Assembly: GCA_030430075.1 (NCBI GenBank) | Contig: JAUIGN010000057.1 | Coordinates: forward strand, 1-60,418 | Source: a bacterium | GTDB lineage: Bacteria; Planctomycetota; Planctomycetia; Pirellulales; Pirellulaceae | Length of the DNA: 60,418 nt | Direction of reading: 5' to 3' | In this document: piece by piece, positions 26,954 through 35,842 of the stretch | Position numbering within the stretch: the first letter of the stretch is position 1 | Layout of the letters: each line of letters begins with the position of its first letter | Notes under the pieces: model-generated | The model's database searches: none | Seen by the model: only the letters and a program-made list of their open reading frames with translations | Told to the model about the DNA's origin: nothing | Made by a program: the position numbers and the translations under genes

Positions 26954-28096
26954 CTATTGGGGGCCAACGTAGTGCGTCAACTCCGCCTGCCGCTTTCCCG
27001 CTTGGAATTCTTCGATATTCGCCAGCGTGGTATCGGCGATATTCGCTAACGCTTCGTGCGTCAGATAAGCCTGATGCGATGTAATGACTACATTGTTGAA
27101 CGTCATCAGGCGAGCGAGCACGTCATCCGTCAGCACTTTGTCGGAAATATCATGGAAGAAGATTCCCGCTTCTTCTTCGTAAACGTCGAGACCGGCCGAT
27201 CCGATTTTGCCGGACTTGAGGCCCTGAATCAGGGCCCGCGTGTCGATCAAGCCGCCGCGACTGGTGTTGATGAGCATCACGCCCGTCTTCATCTTGTCGA
27301 TCGTCGAGTCGTTGATTAGGTGGTTCGTCTCGGGGAACAGGGGCACGTGCAGGGAGACAATATCGGACTCGGCGAAGAGCTGATCCGTCTCGGTGTAGGT
27401 AACGCCCTCGCACGCGGCCAGTTTCTCGTTGGGGAACTTGTCATGGGCGAGCACCCGACAGCCGAAGCCGCGCATGATGTTGATCAAAGACTCGCCGATC
27501 TTTCCCGTTCCAATCACGCCCACGGTTTTGCCGCGCATGTCAAAGCCGGTCAAACCATCGAGGACGAAGTAGCCGGAGCGATTGCGAACGTACGCTTGAT
27601 GTAGGTGGCGGTTCAACATCAGCATCAGCGCCACCGTGTGCTCCGCCACGGCGTAGGGCGAATAGGCGGGGACGCGGACGACGCTGATTCCATGCTGGCG
27701 ACACGCCTGCAGGTCGACATGATTGAACCCCGCGCACCGCAGGGCGATCAGTTCGACACCCAGCGACGCCAGCATCTCGACGATCGGTGCGTCACATTGA
27801 TCGTTGACAAACAGACAGACGACAAGGCAGCCGGCCGCGGCGTGGGCCGTGTCAGGGTTGAGTGCAGCCGTCACGGCATGGATGGCGAAGCGGTCCCGGT
27901 TGCTGCGTTCGAACGAACGGAGATCGTAGGAGCGGGCATCGAACATCGCGATCTTCAACCGACCTGCCTCGTCGTGACCGTCGGCCACGGAGGGTCGCTG
28001 CAATTCCGCCAGCAGGCGTTCGTAGCGGCGCGGATCAAGGCCCTTCACGGACGAGGCCGTTTCGAGAAACGAATCCAAACGCTGTCGATCGTCCAT
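26954..28096 (-). CDS. ldhA: D-isomer-specific 2-hydroxyacid dehydrogenase (D-lactate dehydrogenase-like)
   Basis: 380 residues from ATG 28096, one base after the V/A-ATPase subunit A stop and 5 nt after GGGAG; an upstream in-frame start at 28123 would overlap subunit A. The catalytic Arg lies in IALRCAGFNHVD, the NAD-binding Rossmann loop is VGVIGTGKIG, the catalytic Glu region is SAGLDVYEEEAGIFF, and the catalytic His is in ITSHQAYLT. These, and the 'YSPYAVAEHTVALML' block, point to the D-lactate dehydrogenase branch, which reduces pyruvate with NADH. An N-terminal extension of about 55 residues before KIAMFDARSYD is unusual. It appears to be the last gene of the ATPase operon; why is not clear, perhaps fermentative redox balance. 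The symbol is a family-level guess. Confidence 0.82.
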   Translation of the reverse strand: MDDRQRLDSFLETASSVKGLDPRRYERLLAELQRPSVADGHDEAGRLKIAMFDARSYDLRSFERSNRDRFAIHAVTAALNPDTAHAAAGCLVVCLFVNDQCDAPIVEMLASLGVELIALRCAGFNHVDLQACRQHGISVVRVPAYSPYAVAEHTVALMLMLNRHLHQAYVRNRSGYFVLDGLTGFDMRGKTVGVIGTGKIGESLINIMRGFGCRVLAHDKFPNEKLAACEGVTYTETDQLFAESDIVSLHVPLFPETNHLINDSTIDKMKTGVMLINTSRGGLIDTRALIQGLKSGKIGSAGLDVYEEEAGIFFHDISDKVLTDDVLARLMTFNNVVITSHQAYLTHEALANIADTTLANIEEFQAGKRQAELTHYVGPQ

Positions 28097-28097
28097 G

Positions 28098-29903
28098 CTA
28101 ACTCCCGGCCGGCTGTCCGTCATGGCTGATTTCCAGTTCCTCGATCTCTGCCAGGTACCGCTGATAATCGACCGAGCCGGTGGCGGCGAAGTTGAGGTTC
28201 TTGTAGAGACCGGTCAGCCGAGTGAAGAAGGCCCGAGCCTGTTCCTTGTTCTTGAAGTGGTAGTCACGCTCGATCAGCCGCCGGACCAGCCGAAACGACT
28301 CTTTCTGTCGCTCGGTCTCCATCGAAGCGTCCACGGCATCAAAGGCATCTTGCTGCAGATAAACCATGTCCAGAAAGGTGCATTTTTGGCAAGTGACGAA
28401 ATCGTCCAGGGTGATGCCTTCCTCGCCCGTCACCTGCATCATCTGGCTGATGCGGTCCCCTTCGCGGAGCAGCTCGTAGGACCGCTTCACATCGCCGACC
28501 CAATCGGGGCCGAATTCACGATCGAGGTAATCGCGCATCTGGTCCAGGTAGCGGGACCAGGAGATGAGCGGATCGATGGCAGGGTAGAACCGCTTGTAGG
28601 CCCGGTCGTAGGAGAGGCCGAGGAAGCATTTGACGGTGCCCAGCGTCGCTTGGGTCACCGGTTCCTCGAAGTTCCCGCCCGCCGGCGAGACCGTTCCGAT
28701 CATCGTGAAGCTGCCGTCCTGACCGCTCCGCGTGGTGAACAGACCGGCCCGTTCGTAAACACTCTTGATCGCCGAGTCGAGATAGGCCGGATACGCTTCC
28801 TCGCCGGGAATCTCTTCCAGCCGCGCCGATGTTTCGCGCATGGCCTGGGCCCAGCGCGACGTGGAATCGGCGATCAGGAGCACGTCGAGCCCCATCTGCC
28901 GGTAGTACTCGGCGATCGTCACGCCGGTGTAGATCGAGGCTTCGCGGGAGGCAACCGGCATGGACGACGTGTTGCAGATCATCACGGTGCGGTCGATCAG
29001 CTTGCCGCCGGTCCGCGGGTCTTCCATCTCGGCGAAGTCGAGGATCGTCTCCAGCACTTCGCCGGCCCGTTCTCCACAGAGGACCATCACCACCACGTCG
29101 ACGGCGGAGGATCGAGCGATCAGGCCTTGCAGCACGGTCTTACCGGCACCGAACGGTCCGGGGATGCAGGCCGTGCCCCCCTTGGCGACCGGCAGGAACG
29201 TGTCGATCATCCGCTGCGTGGTAACCAGCAGTTCCGACGGATATTTCCGCTCGATCAGGCGCTGGCGCAGCATGCTGGAAGTGAGCGGCCGCCGCACGGC
29301 CCACGGCTGCACCAACGTCAAGGTGCGTTCCCGTCCACGCCCGTCACGGATCCTGGCAATCGTCTCGGTGACGGTGAATTCTCCCGACTCGATGCTCAGC
29401 AGCTCAACCGGCTCCCCTTCGTCGAATGGGACCATGATCTTGTGGCGGGTTTGGCGTTCCTGGACGACTCCCAGCGTGTCGCCGGCCGACAGCCGGTCAC
29501 CGACCTGGCAAGCCGGCTCGAAGGTCCAACGGCGGGTCTCGTCGAAGGGCGCCAGTTGCGCGCCGCGCTGGAGGAAGAATCCTTTTGCTTCGGCCATCTT
29601 GTAGAGTGGGATCTGGAGGCCGTCGAAGATGCTGCCCAGCAGACCGGGGCCCAACGAGATGGAAAGCAACTGGCCGGTCAGCTCGACGCGATCACCGACC
29701 TTGACGCCCGCCGTCTCTTCGAAGACCTGCAGATCGGCCCGATCGCCGTAGACGCGCAGGACTTCCGACTTGAGCTTCTCGTCGCCGACGCAGATGTTGG
29801 CTACCTCGTTCTTCATAATCACGCCGCTCGGCGCGTGAATGCTCACGATATTGCCGCCGACACCGGTCACGACGGCTTCAGTGATTCGGTCTTGCGAGCT
29901 CAC
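28098..29903 (-). CDS. atpA: V/A-type ATPase catalytic subunit A
   Basis: 601 residues from a GTG at 29903 preceded by GGGAG at a 6-nt spacing; the frame opens with TTG at 29942. It has the catalytic nucleotide-binding site: Walker A GPFGAGKT at about 249-256 (Lys255), the GER segment CGERAGEVLE, and Walker B LLIADSTSRWAQAMRE. It also carries the characteristic 'non-homologous region' of A subunits before Walker A. It hydrolyses or synthesises ATP in alternation with subunit B in an A3B3 head. Here A follows DUF2764 and precedes the dehydrogenase by one base, at the end of the ATPase cluster rather than directly before B as in most relatives. Confidence 0.95.
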   Translation of the reverse strand: MSSQDRITEAVVTGVGGNIVSIHAPSGVIMKNEVANICVGDEKLKSEVLRVYGDRADLQVFEETAGVKVGDRVELTGQLLSISLGPGLLGSIFDGLQIPLYKMAEAKGFFLQRGAQLAPFDETRRWTFEPACQVGDRLSAGDTLGVVQERQTRHKIMVPFDEGEPVELLSIESGEFTVTETIARIRDGRGRERTLTLVQPWAVRRPLTSSMLRQRLIERKYPSELLVTTQRMIDTFLPVAKGGTACIPGPFGAGKTVLQGLIARSSAVDVVVMVLCGERAGEVLETILDFAEMEDPRTGGKLIDRTVMICNTSSMPVASREASIYTGVTIAEYYRQMGLDVLLIADSTSRWAQAMRETSARLEEIPGEEAYPAYLDSAIKSVYERAGLFTTRSGQDGSFTMIGTVSPAGGNFEEPVTQATLGTVKCFLGLSYDRAYKRFYPAIDPLISWSRYLDQMRDYLDREFGPDWVGDVKRSYELLREGDRISQMMQVTGEEGITLDDFVTCQKCTFLDMVYLQQDAFDAVDASMETERQKESFRLVRRLIERDYHFKNKEQARAFFTRLTGLYKNLNFAATGSVDYQRYLAEIEELEISHDGQPAGS

Positions 29904-29984
29904 GGATATCTCCCTGGCAGGCACGCCGCGGGGGCGGCCCAATCTGGTCTGATGCGGGCATCACTGGGGTGCCTGACGATCGTT

Positions 29985-30677
29985 TCAACGGTTCGATTCG
30001 CTTTCCGGAGGAAACATCTCCGTGTACTCGGAGAGGGCGCTCACCACAAGGTGCTCGAACTTCTTCTGCCCGACCTTGGCGGTTCTGCGCGTCCAGCGGG
30101 AGACGACTTCCCAGCGAATCAGGTACAAGATGACAGCCTCGAACGTGAAGTGATATTTGTCCGCCAGTCCCTTGGCGTGGTCCCAGACGATGTTCAGCTG
30201 CTTGCGTTCGAGGTCCAGTGGTTGGTCGCCTGTCAGGATGGCGTTGACTTCGGCGACCCACGGGTAGCGGTTGGCCAGCCGGAAGTCGGGGTGATTCCAA
30301 TGTTCGGCAATCCGGCCGGCCAACGGTTCGATGCCGCCGGGCGGATCCAGTGCCAGCCGGCGGCAACGCAACGCGGCGAGAATCGAGCGGACGCTGATCG
30401 TATGCCGGATCAGGTCGCGGGCGAACGGGTTGGCGACGGTGGCCTGGAACTCCCGAAATTGCTCGACGACATCTTCGTCGGTCCGTTCCAGCGGTTGGCG
30501 TTCCCAGGCCAGGAAGTCGGCCACTTCGCGCAGCACTTCGGCGTCCCGCGGCTGCAGCAAGGCCAGCCGCCGGTCCAGGGCGAGCGGTGAAATCGGCACA
30601 CGCTCGGCCAGTTCAAAATGGCGCGGGAGCGTCGGGAGACTTCCAATCAGCATGTAGTATGTCGTACTGCGGGTCAC
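29985..30677 (-). CDS. DUF2764 protein of chlamydia-type V/A-ATPase operons
   Basis: 230 residues from GTG 30677 (VTRSTTYYMLIGSLPTLP); the frame extends to 30770, but those codons are poor and the protein family starts at the YYMLIGSLP block. The rest is helical (DVVEQFREFQATVANPFARDLI, RYPWVAEVNAILTGDQPLDLERKQLNIVWDH). DUF2764 genes are regularly placed between E and A in the V/A-ATPase operons of chlamydiae, Bacteroidetes and planctomycetes. The protein may replace the missing C subunit as a stalk-rotor connector (inference). A 112-bp gap separates it from subunit E and an 81-bp gap from A, larger than elsewhere in the operon. Confidence 0.8.
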   Translation of the reverse strand: MTRSTTYYMLIGSLPTLPRHFELAERVPISPLALDRRLALLQPRDAEVLREVADFLAWERQPLERTDEDVVEQFREFQATVANPFARDLIRHTISVRSILAALRCRRLALDPPGGIEPLAGRIAEHWNHPDFRLANRYPWVAEVNAILTGDQPLDLERKQLNIVWDHAKGLADKYHFTFEAVILYLIRWEVVSRWTRRTAKVGQKKFEHLVVSALSEYTEMFPPESESNR

Positions 30678-30789
30678 GTTCTGGTGGGACCTTTCCTCGG
30701 AGCACTTCAAACCATCGGTCGTGGCGGTCTGCGGCCCGCCGTTGCGACGGGGGCCGGAGGCCCGCGGCAAACCTTCCTGTCAGAGGCTC

Positions 30790-31455
30790 CTATGGTTTGC
30801 GCATGATGGCCCGAAACCTGGGAAGCAAGTGGCGCGCCAGCAGGTCGGTAATCGTTTCGTCGGTGAGATCGATTTCCACGTTCTCGTCCACGATCCGGAT
30901 GCTCACCCCGCACTGTTGCTTGCTGCCCAGGCTGATGGTGAGCCCTTCACGCAAGTCGTCACCGACCAGATCCTTGACCAGGTCGGTCAACGCGTCCGCG
31001 TGCCCCGAGGCGTACTGCTCGCGCGCCTGGGTCTCGGTGATCACTTCTGGCGGGAGGAGAATTTCAATTGCCTTGTCCTGAATGCGATCGGTTGCCTGGG
31101 AGGTAATCTCGAGGATCATCTGCTTGATCACTTCCGGCTGTTGCAGCTCGTATTGGACCAGCTCCTGGAGGCGGCCGCGCCAGTCGCCGTGAATTCGGCT
31201 CCCGAAGTCGCGCATCGCGTCGCGGGCGGCCAGGCTCAAGGCGGCTTCCCCGGCCGCCTGATACTGCTGGGCCTCTTCACGCGCTCGGCGGAGGATTTCT
31301 TTCGCTTCATGCCGTGCCGCGTCGAGGATGTTATCGGCCTTGCGTTCGGCGTCGGAAACGAGCTGCGCCGCCTGGCGCTCGCCTTCGGCAACCCCTTCCT
31401 GGCTCAGCCGATCGATCATCTCCTGAATGCCGCTGACGGATTCGTCATTGCTCAT
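30790..31455 (-). CDS. atpE: V/A-type ATPase subunit E (peripheral stalk)
   Basis: 221 residues from ATG 31455, seven bases after GGGAG; the frame runs back to 31515 through the K-E spacer. A long N-terminal coiled coil (GVAEGERQAAQLVSDAERKADNILDAARHEAKEIL) and a compact C-terminal alpha/beta head are typical of E subunits, which tie the A3B3 head to the membrane subunit I. No separate G/H subunit is encoded, as in other chlamydia-type clusters. The C-terminal head is more acidic than usual (IRIVDENVEIDLTDETI). It lies 31 bp after subunit K. Confidence 0.85.
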   Translation of the reverse strand: MSNDESVSGIQEMIDRLSQEGVAEGERQAAQLVSDAERKADNILDAARHEAKEILRRAREEAQQYQAAGEAALSLAARDAMRDFGSRIHGDWRGRLQELVQYELQQPEVIKQMILEITSQATDRIQDKAIEILLPPEVITETQAREQYASGHADALTDLVKDLVGDDLREGLTISLGSKQQCGVSIRIVDENVEIDLTDETITDLLARHLLPRFRAIMRKP

Positions 31456-31486
31456 CACACTTCTCCCTGTTTCGAAGCAGCTCGTC

Positions 31487-31978
31487 TCACGCTCCGGCCA
31501 CGGGTGGAATGGCACCGCTCAAAACCAGGGCGAACACAAAGGCGAACACGGCGAAGCCTTCGACGATGGCGGCCGGCGCGACCGAGAGGCCGAAGATCGC
31601 CGGCTTGCTCTTACTGGCATTGATCGCCGACGCACAACAGCGGCCCTGAAAAATCGCACTTAGCAGCAGCGCCAAGCCGACCAGCACCCCGATGCTAAAG
31701 ATCGCGTAGGCGTTCGCGGCGGAGAAAACGACCTGTCCATTGCCGGGATCCAAGGCGGCGTTCTGGAGGCTGAACATGACGACGATCCCGTAAATCGTCT
31801 GGGACGACGGCATGGCGGAGACACCGACAAACCTGCCGTAGCCACTGTCGACGTCCAGCATGGCGCCGCAGGCCGTCTGGCCGGGAATGGCACAGCCAAC
31901 CATGCTGCCGATGGCCCCCAGGGCCATCGGTGCATACAGCCCCAGCCAGCCGACCAGGTGGATTAAGTCCTCACTCAT
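31487..31978 (-). CDS. atpK: V/A-type ATPase rotor ring subunit K (proteolipid)
   Basis: 163 residues, four transmembrane helices in two hairpins, starting at ATG 31978 in an ATGA overlap with subunit I. The ion-carrying carboxylate is Glu140 (APAAIVEGFAVFAFVF). Ser59-Gln60 (PSSQTIYG) and Gln111 (FQGRCCASA) line up by position with Thr64, Gln65 and Gln110 of the Enterococcus hirae Na+-translocating NtpK, whose carboxylate is Glu139. The first hairpin lacks its own carboxylate at the equivalent place, as in V-type rings. A segment between helices 1 and 2 is longer than normal (GYGRFVGVSAM). Na+ coupling is therefore possible but inferred. Confidence 0.88.
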   Translation of the reverse strand: MSEDLIHLVGWLGLYAPMALGAIGSMVGCAIPGQTACGAMLDVDSGYGRFVGVSAMPSSQTIYGIVVMFSLQNAALDPGNGQVVFSAANAYAIFSIGVLVGLALLLSAIFQGRCCASAINASKSKPAIFGLSVAPAAIVEGFAVFAFVFALVLSGAIPPVAGA

Positions 31979-33783
31979 GATTGTCTCGCTTTCTTTGCAA
32001 AGGCTTTGAACAGATATCCTTCCTCGGGCAGACCCCATTTGAAGAATTCAATGCAGTTCAATCGCAACCCGTGAACAACGCCGCTCATGATGCCCAACAT
32101 CAGATTCAACGTATGACCCAGAAATACAATGATGATCGCCACGATCACACCGAAACCCGCTTCGTTCCAGGCGCTGGCGCCCAACTGATTGAAGGTCGCC
32201 GACAGGCGGGCACTGGACAAGCCGAGTGCGAACAGCCGCAGGTAGCTGAGCACATCGCCGAAGAGCCCGGACAGTCCCGTCAGGCCGCTGACGCCGTCGA
32301 ACAGACGGAGCACATGGTTCTTGATGCTCAACGAAAACAGCGGGCGCTGGCTGCTGAACAGAAAAACGAACACCAGGCCGCCGAGCAACAGCCAACTACC
32401 GGTCTCGGTGAGGCGTTCGGCAAGCGGCTCCGTGAAGTTCTCCATGGCGCCGATGCCCAGGAGTGTCGCGCCGACCATGACCACCACCCAGCCGACCGGG
32501 CCGAGTGCGTCGAGCTGGCCGCGGCGCGACCAGGCCATGGCCACATTGGCCAGGGACAAGTGAATCACGCCGATCACGATCGTCAGCGGCATCATCAACG
32601 CCTGCGAGGTGGCGTCGAGGAACGCCAACCGTCCCAGCGGCGAGCCGCCCGCGGGGGCGACGCCAAAGTAGCTGCCACACATCACACCATACGCAATGGT
32701 GGCCACCACCACGGTTGCCAGCACGGTGCGCCCGCGCCGGCCCCGCTGGGTCCGGCCCATCCTTCGCCAGAGGTACGCCGTCAGGCCCGCCAGGACCAGG
32801 CCGTAGCCGGCATCGCTCATGATCATCGCGAAGAAGACCGCGAAGGAGCCGTAGGCAAACAAGGACGGATCCCAGGAACGATAATCGGGCGTCTTGTAAA
32901 ACGTGACCAGGGCTTCGCTGCCCGCAAACGACTCGGGGTTCTCCAGCAGGGTGGGCGGCGCGTCATCCGGTCCGGCCGGCTCGATCGTCAGCGCCAACAA
33001 GTGCTCCCTGGCGAACTGACGGATCCGGTCACCGGCGTGCCGTGGCACCCAGCCCTGCAAGGCGAAAACGCTCGGGCCGTTCAATGTCTGCCGCGCGGCC
33101 TGATCGCGGGCCGCCAGGTTGTCCGCGTCATCCAGCTCGTCGGAGAGCAAATCGCACCAGCGGGTGAGTCCCACCATCTGGTGGTGCAGCTCTTCCAGAT
33201 CTTCCTCGACCTGTGCCAGCAGCGTCTGCAATGTCGCCAACGGGCGCGGGTCCAGAACGCACGCCTGGCCGGGGACGTTCTCGGGCTCCTCCGGGCTGAG
33301 TACGACGATGTAGGCATCGCGATGGTCGCGGGAAATCTCTCGCCAGACATAGCCGGTCGAGGCGACCCGTTCCCGGTCTCTGAGCGGTACAACGTAGAAC
33401 CAGAACGTGACATCCCCGATTTGCCGGTTGCCGGGGAGGCGAAAATTGCCCCACGGAGCAAGTTCGCGGACAGCCTTGCGCAGCGTTTCTCGCTCGTCAC
33501 GGAGGGCCTCTGATTCGCGTCGCAAGGCGAGCACCTCAGAGACGATCCGTAGCCGGTCGAAATTGTCCTTGCGGCGGACCTGTTTTCGCTGTTCGGGACA
33601 GCCCTGCAGCAATTGCAGCGCGTTCCGCGTGTCACTGGCAACGTCGCTGGTTGCCAACTCTTCACTGACTTTCCCCAGATCGACCAGATGGACGCAGCCC
33701 AGGTCTTGAAGCCTGTCGATGACGGTCCCCTTCTGCGACTCGGCACCGTACAGGGTTAGCTTGTCGAGCTGAACAATGGTCAT
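31975..33783 (-). CDS. atpI: V/A-type ATPase membrane stator subunit I
   Basis: 602 residues. The N-terminal half is cytoplasmic with coiled-coil arms (LDKLTLYGAESQKGTVIDRLQDLGCVHLV; EALRDERETLRKAVRELA). From about residue 300 there are seven or so membrane helices (FAVFFAMIMSDAGYGLVLAGL, LFGDVLSYLRLFALGLSSARLSATF, FGVIVAIIIVFLGHTLNLMLGIMSGVVHGLRLNCIEFFKW). The essential membrane Arg is in the SYLRLFALGL motif. It forms the ion half-channels against the K ring and joins the peripheral stalk. It starts 24 bp after D and overlaps K by 4 bp. Confidence 0.92.
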   Translation of the reverse strand: MTIVQLDKLTLYGAESQKGTVIDRLQDLGCVHLVDLGKVSEELATSDVASDTRNALQLLQGCPEQRKQVRRKDNFDRLRIVSEVLALRRESEALRDERETLRKAVRELAPWGNFRLPGNRQIGDVTFWFYVVPLRDRERVASTGYVWREISRDHRDAYIVVLSPEEPENVPGQACVLDPRPLATLQTLLAQVEEDLEELHHQMVGLTRWCDLLSDELDDADNLAARDQAARQTLNGPSVFALQGWVPRHAGDRIRQFAREHLLALTIEPAGPDDAPPTLLENPESFAGSEALVTFYKTPDYRSWDPSLFAYGSFAVFFAMIMSDAGYGLVLAGLTAYLWRRMGRTQRGRRGRTVLATVVVATIAYGVMCGSYFGVAPAGGSPLGRLAFLDATSQALMMPLTIVIGVIHLSLANVAMAWSRRGQLDALGPVGWVVVMVGATLLGIGAMENFTEPLAERLTETGSWLLLGGLVFVFLFSSQRPLFSLSIKNHVLRLFDGVSGLTGLSGLFGDVLSYLRLFALGLSSARLSATFNQLGASAWNEAGFGVIVAIIIVFLGHTLNLMLGIMSGVVHGLRLNCIEFFKWGLPEEGYLFKAFAKKARQS

Positions 33784-33807
33784 TCGCTTTGTTCCGCGGC
33801 CAGGGAG

Positions 33808-34389
33808 TTAACTCAGGGAATGCTTCTTCTTGGCGATTTTGGACCGGACCACCGCGGTCCGTTCTTGCTCGCCCCGCCGGACCTCGATCCGCTTGATGTT
33901 CTCCTTGGTGCGCGGGATGAGAATCTTCTCGAACAGGTTGACCCGCTGCGTGATCCGCTTGACCTGCCGATTCAGGCGAGTCACCCGCTCGCGCTGGACC
34001 TGGAGGTGCACCCTGAGCGTACACATCTGTTCGATGGCCTCGACCAGAAAGTCGACCCAGAACGGTTTGGCCAGCAGCGAGTAGGGAGCCGTTTGGAAAT
34101 TGATTTCACGGACAATCGGCAGTTTTGCTCCAACCACGTTCTCTTCATCAACGACCACGGAATCGACCGTCACCAGTCCGGCGAGTTCGATCTCGTACGC
34201 GCCCAGCGGTTCGAACAGGCCGGTCAGTGATTCGGTAAACTGAGTGACGCGCTGCTCCAGCTCCGCCAATTCCTGTTGCGACGCTTTCTGCACCGTCAAT
34301 AACTGCTGGCGTTTAAGATCCAGCGACGGGAGGAAGCGTTGAAACAGGCGAAGCTGGTTGCGTTGGTGTGCCAGCGAGCTGTTGTCCAT
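33808..34389 (-). CDS. atpD: V/A-type ATPase central rotor subunit D
   Basis: 193 residues, almost wholly helical: an N-terminal helix (HQRNQLRLFQRFLPSLDLKRQQLL) and a long C-terminal helix (RVNLFEKILIPRTKENIKRIE) form the antiparallel coiled coil that turns inside the A3B3 head. A central insertion between them contacts the rotor ring side. It begins 12 bp after subunit B. No F subunit gene accompanies it, as is usual in this operon type. Confidence 0.88.
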   Translation of the reverse strand: MDNSSLAHQRNQLRLFQRFLPSLDLKRQQLLTVQKASQQELAELEQRVTQFTESLTGLFEPLGAYEIELAGLVTVDSVVVDEENVVGAKLPIVREINFQTAPYSLLAKPFWVDFLVEAIEQMCTLRVHLQVQRERVTRLNRQVKRITQRVNLFEKILIPRTKENIKRIEVRRGEQERTAVVRSKIAKKKHSLS

Positions 34390-34401
34390 GGCTGGTGCCG
34401 C

Positions 34402-35757
34402 CTAATGGCTTGAATGTTTCCGATGGGCCTCGACCCGCTGCCTGGCCGGCGGGTAGTACTTGTCGACCAGGCTTTGCTTCATCAAGAGCTCCTCCGGCGC
34501 GAAGCACTCGGCCAGGGTCTCCCAGCACAGGTCCAGCGCGTCATTGAGGCCTAGCGAAACGTTGATGTCCATAAACCGTTGCGTGAACAGCCCGGTGAAT
34601 TTCAGCGTTCTCTCGTCATGGGGCGAGAGGTCGAATGCCATGGCCTGTTTCGTTTCGGCGTCCTTGCCCTCCGAGTAAAACCGGATCATCGTGTTCATGA
34701 CCTGGCTATGATCTTCCCGCGTCACCTTGCCGATGACTTGCTGTTTGAGCCGCGACAAGGAGCCGAACGGATCGAGCACTCCGTCGTGCAAGTAGAACTG
34801 GCCTTCGGTGATGTAGCCGGTATTGTCGGGGACCGGGTGCGTCACGTCGTCGCCCGGCATCGTGGTCACGGTCAGGATCGTGACCGAACCGGCGCCGTGA
34901 TAGTTGCAGGCCCGTTCGTAGCGAACGGCCAGTTGGCTGTACAAGTCACCCATGTAACCCCGGTTCGAGGGAACCCGCTCCATGGCGATGCCGATCTCCT
35001 TGAGTGCATCGGCGTAGGCTGTCATGTCGGTCATCAGCACGAGCACACGCTTCGATTCCTCCACGGCATACCGCTCGGCGACCTTGAGGCACATGTCGGG
35101 GACAAACAGCCGCTCGACGATGGGGTCCGACGCTTGATTCACAAACATGACGGTCCGCGAGAACATTCCTTCGCTTTCGAACGTCGAACGAAAGAAGTGA
35201 AAATCGTCGAAGATCAGACCGAGCCCGCCGAAGATGATGATGTCCGCATTGGCCTGGATGCCAATCCTGGCCAGGAGCTGGTTGTACGGCTCGCCGGCCA
35301 CCGAAAAGATGGGAATCTTCTGGCTTTCCACCAGGCAGTTGAACACGTCGATCATCGGCACGCGCGTCTCGATCATGTTCCTCGGCGGGTCGCGGGTGAC
35401 CGGATTGACCGACGGACCCCCGACGTTGATTCGCGGGTCGTCGAATAGTTCGGGCCCGCCATCGATCGTCTCCGCCGCGCCGTTGAAGATCCGCCCCAGG
35501 ATATTGGTTGAGTAGGGCACCTGGAAGGGATGGCCCAGAAAACGCACGCGGGCCTCGGTGGAAAGCCCTTTTCCTCCGGTGAAGACCTGAAGTGAGACCG
35601 CATCGCCTTGCAATTCGATCACCTGGCCCAACGACCGTGAACCGTCCCAGTTCTCGACGATGGCAAGGTCGCCGAAACCGACATTAGTCGCCCGGATCTT
35701 GAGAATATCACCGACGATGCCGAGCACATCGGTGTAATAGGTCAGCTCTGGCAGCAT
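34402..35757 (-). CDS. atpB: V/A-type ATPase subunit B
   Basis: 451 residues from ATG 35757 (MLPELTYYTDVLGIVGD). The frame reaches 35841, but those codons lie in leader sequence with a conserved SACHNVR-encoding motif. The regulatory nucleotide-binding fold is present (IPIFSVAGEPYNQLLARI, a degenerate P-loop as expected in B subunits; VLVLMTDMTAYADALKEI; SNRGYMGDLYSQLAVRYERA). It alternates with A in the head. It is the first gene of the operon here, followed by D after 12 bp. Confidence 0.93.
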   Translation of the reverse strand: MLPELTYYTDVLGIVGDILKIRATNVGFGDLAIVENWDGSRSLGQVIELQGDAVSLQVFTGGKGLSTEARVRFLGHPFQVPYSTNILGRIFNGAAETIDGGPELFDDPRINVGGPSVNPVTRDPPRNMIETRVPMIDVFNCLVESQKIPIFSVAGEPYNQLLARIGIQANADIIIFGGLGLIFDDFHFFRSTFESEGMFSRTVMFVNQASDPIVERLFVPDMCLKVAERYAVEESKRVLVLMTDMTAYADALKEIGIAMERVPSNRGYMGDLYSQLAVRYERACNYHGAGSVTILTVTTMPGDDVTHPVPDNTGYITEGQFYLHDGVLDPFGSLSRLKQQVIGKVTREDHSQVMNTMIRFYSEGKDAETKQAMAFDLSPHDERTLKFTGLFTQRFMDINVSLGLNDALDLCWETLAECFAPEELLMKQSLVDKYYPPARQRVEAHRKHSSH

Positions 35758-35805
35758 CGGCTCCGTTCTCCCCATCAACGGCTGCACCAGCAACCGCAGC
35801 AGTAA

Positions 35806-35842
35806 GCCTCTTACGTTGTGACACGCGCTCCGTTCGCACATG
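35806..35842 (-). promoter_or_regulatory. Conserved leader motif CACAACGTAAGAG
   Basis: The motif CACAACGTAAGAG lies about 55 bp upstream of the chosen subunit B start and recurs on the same strand at about 6404-6416, upstream of the second CRTAC gene. Both sites sit in untranslated leaders. The rest of 35842-36013 shows nothing. Confidence 0.3.

Noticed and set aside
26614..26967. 118-codon N-terminal extension of the beta-helix protein
   Set aside because: It overlaps the neighbouring gene, has no export signal and is followed by a GTG with a good ribosome-binding site directly before the LLA signature.
28095..30590. 831-codon plus-strand ORF
   Set aside because: It is antisense to the ATPase A and DUF2764 genes, which have clear motifs; the composition is a mirror of GC-rich codons on the other strand.
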